Positions 61,050 to 64,000 of a stretch of 64,000 nt of DNA are shown in pieces. A program made the position numbers and the translations under genes. This DNA is from Actinocrinis sp035650855. GTDB taxonomy: Bacteria; Actinomycetota; Actinomycetes; Streptomycetales; Catenulisporaceae. The stretch covers positions 9,739-73,738 of the forward strand of contig NZ_DASRGV010000027.1 in NCBI RefSeq assembly GCF_035650855.1, given 5' to 3'. The notes under the pieces were generated by a model that was given only the letters and a program-made list of their open reading frames with translations, made no database searches and was not told the origin of the DNA. Position 1 is the stretch's first letter, and each line of letters starts with the position of its first letter.

Positions 61050-62285
61050 ATGTCCGCTCAGCTTCCCGAAATCAGCCGCCGTGTCCTGCTCGGCACGATC
61101 GCCGCCGGCGCCTCGGTCCCGGTGATCGCCGCCTGCGGAGCGCCGAGCAACGGCACTTCGACCTCCTCGAGCAACAGCCCGGCTCCGTCCGTCGCCTCGA
61201 CCCCGAGCAAGCCGGTCACGATCAACGTCCTTGACGTGGCCGGAAACCTGGCCCTGACCAAGCCGGCGATCGAGGCCTTCAAGTCGGCGCACCCCGAGGT
61301 CGTCGCCAACGTCACCTACTCCACCGGCACCGCGCCGCAGCTGGCCTCGAAGATCCAGGCGCAGCAGCAGGGCGGCAACGTGCAGACGCACCTGGTGCTC
61401 ACCGGCACCGACGGCCTTTCCGCCGGGATCAAGCTCGGGCTCTGGCAGAACCTCAAGAGCTACTACACGCAATTCTTCCCGGACCTGATGAACAACTACC
61501 AGCAGGGCGCCGCGAACATGGCCGCACTCGCCCAGGACCAGGGCATCGAGCTGGTGTGGTACCCCTCGGGCCCGCTGCTCGAGTACAACCCGTCGAAGGT
61601 GGCCACGCCGCCGGACTCCACGGACGCGCTGCTGGAGTGGGCCAAGGCCAACCCCGGCAAGTACCAGTACGCCCAGCCGCGCAACTCAGGACCCGGACGC
61701 ACCTGGCTGATGGGTCTGCCCTACCTGCTCGGCGACTCGGACCCCACCGACCCGACCAACGGCTGGTCGAAGACCTGGGCGTACCTGACCGAGCTGAACA
61801 AGTACGTCTCGAACTACCCCAGCGGCACGACCACCACGATGAAGAACCTGGCGGCCGGCACCGTGGACCTGATCGCCTCCACCACCGGCTGGTACATCAA
61901 CCCGCGGGCGCTGGGCACCGTGCCGGCCTCGATGAAGGTGGCCAAGTTCCAGAGCTTCACCTGGGTCACCGACGCGCAGTACGGCGTGATCCCCAAGGGC
62001 GTCTCGAGCGACGAGCTGATCGCCAACCTGCGGCTGCTGGAGTGGATCCTGACCCCGGAGCAGCAGGCGGTCACCTACGACAAGGGCTACTTCTACCCGG
62101 GGCCCGCGGTCAAGAACGTGCCGATCAGCGCGGCGCCGGCCAGCTCGCAGCAGGTCATCCAGCAGTACGGCGTCCCGGACTTCGACACCTGGATGACGCA
62201 GTACCCGATGAAGAACTCGCTGCCCGCCGACGCTCAGGTCACCGCGTTCGACCTGTGGGACAAGCACATCGGCTCCACCAAGTAG
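61050..62285 (+). CDS. ABC transporter substrate-binding lipoprotein, probably sugar-acid or oligouronide
   Basis: About 411 residues from ATG 61050 (upstream in-frame starts at 61017 and 61038 are less likely). The N-terminus carries both a twin-arginine (ISRRVLLGTIAAG) and a lipobox ending at AACG, so a Tat-exported lipoprotein is predicted. The fold is that of family-1 extracellular solute-binding proteins, close to PotD-like ones: VTINVLDVAGNLALT, ELVWYPSGPLLEYN and PEQQAVTYDKGYFYPGPAV. Its place in the dehydratase operon suggests sugar acids or oligouronides as ligand. Confidence 0.85.
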   Translation: MSAQLPEISRRVLLGTIAAGASVPVIAACGAPSNGTSTSSSNSPAPSVASTPSKPVTINVLDVAGNLALTKPAIEAFKSAHPEVVANVTYSTGTAPQLASKIQAQQQGGNVQTHLVLTGTDGLSAGIKLGLWQNLKSYYTQFFPDLMNNYQQGAANMAALAQDQGIELVWYPSGPLLEYNPSKVATPPDSTDALLEWAKANPGKYQYAQPRNSGPGRTWLMGLPYLLGDSDPTDPTNGWSKTWAYLTELNKYVSNYPSGTTTTMKNLAAGTVDLIASTTGWYINPRALGTVPASMKVAKFQSFTWVTDAQYGVIPKGVSSDELIANLRLLEWILTPEQQAVTYDKGYFYPGPAVKNVPISAAPASSQQVIQQYGVPDFDTWMTQYPMKNSLPADAQVTAFDLWDKHIGSTK

Positions 62286-62316
62286 GCGCGGGTGCGGGCC
62301 CGTGCGCCCCGGCCGA

Positions 62317-62343
62317 GCGGACCGCGCGGCGACCGCGGTCCGC
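62317..62343. terminator. Intra-operon hairpin after the binding-protein gene
   Basis: A perfect 10-bp stem GCGGACCGCG with a 7-base loop, 32 bases after the stop. Binding-protein genes are often followed by such a structure, which keeps their transcripts more abundant than downstream ABC genes. Confidence 0.55.
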
Positions 62344-62452
62344 GTGGTCCCTGGATCCGCCACGGCGACCCGGGTCCCGACGCGCTGCCACGAATACGAA
62401 CACGAACACGTTTTGAACAGTCCAGACCGATAAATCTGCCGAGGCGGACCTG

Positions 62453-63637
62453 GTGAGCACCGTGACCGACACGACCCTGACCCCGCAGCCCTCCGGCGGC
62501 GCCCGAGCCGCGGCCCGGGACCGCGCCGGGCATTTCAGCGAGCTGCGCTTGAACGGCATCAGCCGGGCGTACGGCGCGCACGTCGCGCTGCACCCGCTGG
62601 ACCTGACCGTCCGCGGCGGCGAGTTCATCGCCCTGCTCGGGCCGTCCGGCTGTGGCAAGACCACGGCGCTTAACAGCATCGCGGGGCTGCTGCCGCTGAC
62701 CGCAGGCTCGATCGAGCTGGACGGCCGCCGGATCGACACGCTGCCGCCGGAGCGGCGCGGCTTCGGCATGGTCTTCCAGAATTACGCGCTCTTCCCGCAC
62801 CTGACCGTGCGCGCGAACGTCGCGTTCGGCCTGAAGATGCAGAAGCGCCCGAAGGCCGAGATCAAGCAGCGGGTCGAGGACGTGCTCAAGCTGGTCCGGC
62901 TGACCGAGCACGCGCACAAGCACCCCGGGCAGCTGTCCGGCGGCCAGCAGCAGCGCGTCGCGATCGCCCGCGCGATCGTGCTCGAGCCGCCGCTGGTGCT
63001 GATGGACGAGCCGCTGTCCAACCTGGACGCCGCGCTGCGCCTGGACATGCGCGCCGAGATCCGCCGCATCCACCAGGAGTTCGGGCTCACCACGCTGTAC
63101 GTGACGCACGACCAGGAAGAGGCGCTGTCGCTGGCGGACCGCTTGGTGGTGCTCGACTCCGGGCACGTCGCGCAGGTCGGCACCCCGGCCGAGCTGTATG
63201 AGACCCCTGCCAGTGCGTATGTCGCCGCGTTCATGGGCTATCGCAATATCCTGACGCTGCACGTGGCGGAGGCCGGCGCCGACGGTGTGAAGGCCACCGG
63301 CCGCGGAATCACCTTGCAGGGCAAGGCGAGCAGCAGCGCGCAGCTGACGGCGGGCGCCGAGGTCCAGGTCGCGATCCGGCCTGAGGACGTGCGCATCGCC
63401 GGGGACGGAGCCGAGGCGTCCGCCGACGCGAACGTCTTCGACGCGGTCGCCGAGGTCGTCGAGTACCACGGCCGCGGCTTCCACATCGACGCCCTCACCG
63501 CGGCCGGCGACCGGGTCCATCTGCGCACCGACCAGCGCGTCGCGCCCGGCGACCCGCTGCGGTTGACCGCCGCCGCCGAGCGGGTGCTGGTCTTCCGCGG
63601 CGCCGTCGCGCTGCCCGAGACCGGAGCCGAGGAATGA
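62453..63637 (+). CDS. ABC transporter ATP-binding subunit, PotA-like
   Basis: A 394-residue protein; GTG start. The ABC core includes Walker A GPSGCGKTT, Q-loop QNYALFPHLT, signature LSGGQQQRVA, Walker B LVLMDEP and the switch His in VTHDQEEA. A C-terminal TOBE-type domain is present (QVAIRPEDVRIAGDGAE, ERVLVFRGAVAL). It powers the import system whose binding protein is encoded upstream. The last bases overlap the permease start (ATGA). Confidence 0.92.
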   Translation: MSTVTDTTLTPQPSGGARAAARDRAGHFSELRLNGISRAYGAHVALHPLDLTVRGGEFIALLGPSGCGKTTALNSIAGLLPLTAGSIELDGRRIDTLPPERRGFGMVFQNYALFPHLTVRANVAFGLKMQKRPKAEIKQRVEDVLKLVRLTEHAHKHPGQLSGGQQQRVAIARAIVLEPPLVLMDEPLSNLDAALRLDMRAEIRRIHQEFGLTTLYVTHDQEEALSLADRLVVLDSGHVAQVGTPAELYETPASAYVAAFMGYRNILTLHVAEAGADGVKATGRGITLQGKASSSAQLTAGAEVQVAIRPEDVRIAGDGAEASADANVFDAVAEVVEYHGRGFHIDALTAAGDRVHLRTDQRVAPGDPLRLTAAAERVLVFRGAVALPETGAEE

Positions 63638-64000
63638 GCACCCTGACAACCCAGCCGAACACGGCCCCGGGTCCCGGTCCCGCGCCGGCCCGCACCGCGC
63701 TGCGCCACCGCCTGGCCGAGCGCGGCGTGGACCGCACGCTGCTGCTGCTCCTGCCCGGAGTCGTCGCGGTCATCGCGCTGTTCTTCTATCCGTTCATCTA
63801 CGGGCTCGGACTCTCCTTCCAGCCGCAGGGGACGAACGCGGGGCACGGCGTCTTCGCCTCGTACCGCTCCTTCTTCTCCGACAGCTTCGCCCGCGGTTCG
63901 ATCGGCACGACCTTCTACCTGGCGATCCCGGCCGCGCTGATCAACGTCGGGTTCGCGGTGCCGATCTCCTACCGGATGCGCACGGATTTCCGCGGCAAGC
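63634..64000 (+). CDS. ABC transporter permease, PotB-like, 5' part only
   Basis: The ATG at 63634 overlaps the preceding stop by four bases. About 122 residues are visible before the window ends. A Pro/Thr leader is followed by the first membrane helix (LLLLLPGVVAVIALFFYPF) and, after an extracellular part, a second helix region (TFYLAIPAALINVGFAVP). This is the start of a binding-protein-dependent permease. Its partner permease gene is expected beyond the edge. Confidence 0.88.
   Translation, partial: MSTLTTQPNTAPGPGPAPARTALRHRLAERGVDRTLLLLLPGVVAVIALFFYPFIYGLGLSFQPQGTNAGHGVFASYRSFFSDSFARGSIGTTFYLAIPAALINVGFAVPISYRMRTDFRGK

Overview
The window comes from a very GC-rich actinobacterium. Evidence: strong G/C preference at third codon positions, GTG and TTG starts, a SAM-methyltransferase family expanded in actinomycetes, IdeR/DmdR-type iron boxes, SigB-type promoters and many secreted CBM-bearing polysaccharide hydrolases. 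A filamentous, soil- or plant-litter-dwelling member related to Catenulisporales or Streptomycetales is the best guess (inference). No rRNA, confident tRNA, CRISPR array, phage or insertion sequence was found.

Layout. (1) 1-317: 5' part of a secreted chitinase-like gene, leaving the window. (2) 640-11362: iron block. It holds a conserved hypothetical gene, an FhuF-like ferric reductase, an NIS (IucA/IucC) siderophore synthetase, a VIT1/CCC1-type Fe/Mn transporter with a Pro/Met-rich N-terminal tail, a two-domain multicopper oxidase and a complete Fe3+ ABC importer. Two iron boxes lie in the divergent oxidase/importer intergenic region. (3) 11496-22000: methyltransferase, giant secreted GH31 with two beta-trefoils, PIG-L/LmbE deacetylase, flavin reductase with a divergent ArsR regulator, an RhiA-like protein pair, a zinc-finger-like small protein and an LCP cell-wall ligase. 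(4) 22276-27721: chitinase with two duplicated chitin-binding modules behind a DasR-like palindrome, CBM2 esterase, LacI regulator.

(5) 27889-45640: stress/anaerobiosis island. It contains two hemerythrins, a beta-CASP RNase-like metallo-hydrolase, a respiratory Cys-type formate dehydrogenase with Fe-S and NrfD subunits, small membrane proteins, an SDR, a 1692-residue CtpI-like P-type ATPase and a 24-codon gene. Four sites resembling SigB-type promoters (GTTT or GCAT, 14-15 bases, GGGTA) sit before four transcription units, so the island looks like part of a general-stress regulon.

(6) 45645-47860: PLP gamma-lyase-type enzyme, divergent Lrp regulator and a YjbR-like protein. (7) 47941-64000: polysaccharide and sugar-acid block. 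It holds an alginate lyase, a discoidin-type protein divergent from a LacI regulator, an XRE/membrane-protein pair under a striking double operator, a Tat-exported glutaminase-A-like protein, a CBM2-polygalacturonase and a GntR-led operon. That operon encodes a DHDPS-family enzyme, an IlvD/Edd dehydratase and an ABC importer. GntR-type half-palindromes occur both at the operon start and upstream of the polygalacturonase, suggesting co-control of pectin breakdown, uptake and sugar-acid catabolism.

A 14-bp palindrome, TGACAACGTTGTCA, occurs upstream of the GH31 gene (15983) and again beside the LacI gene at 50540, linking two CAZyme loci 34 kb apart in one probable regulon.
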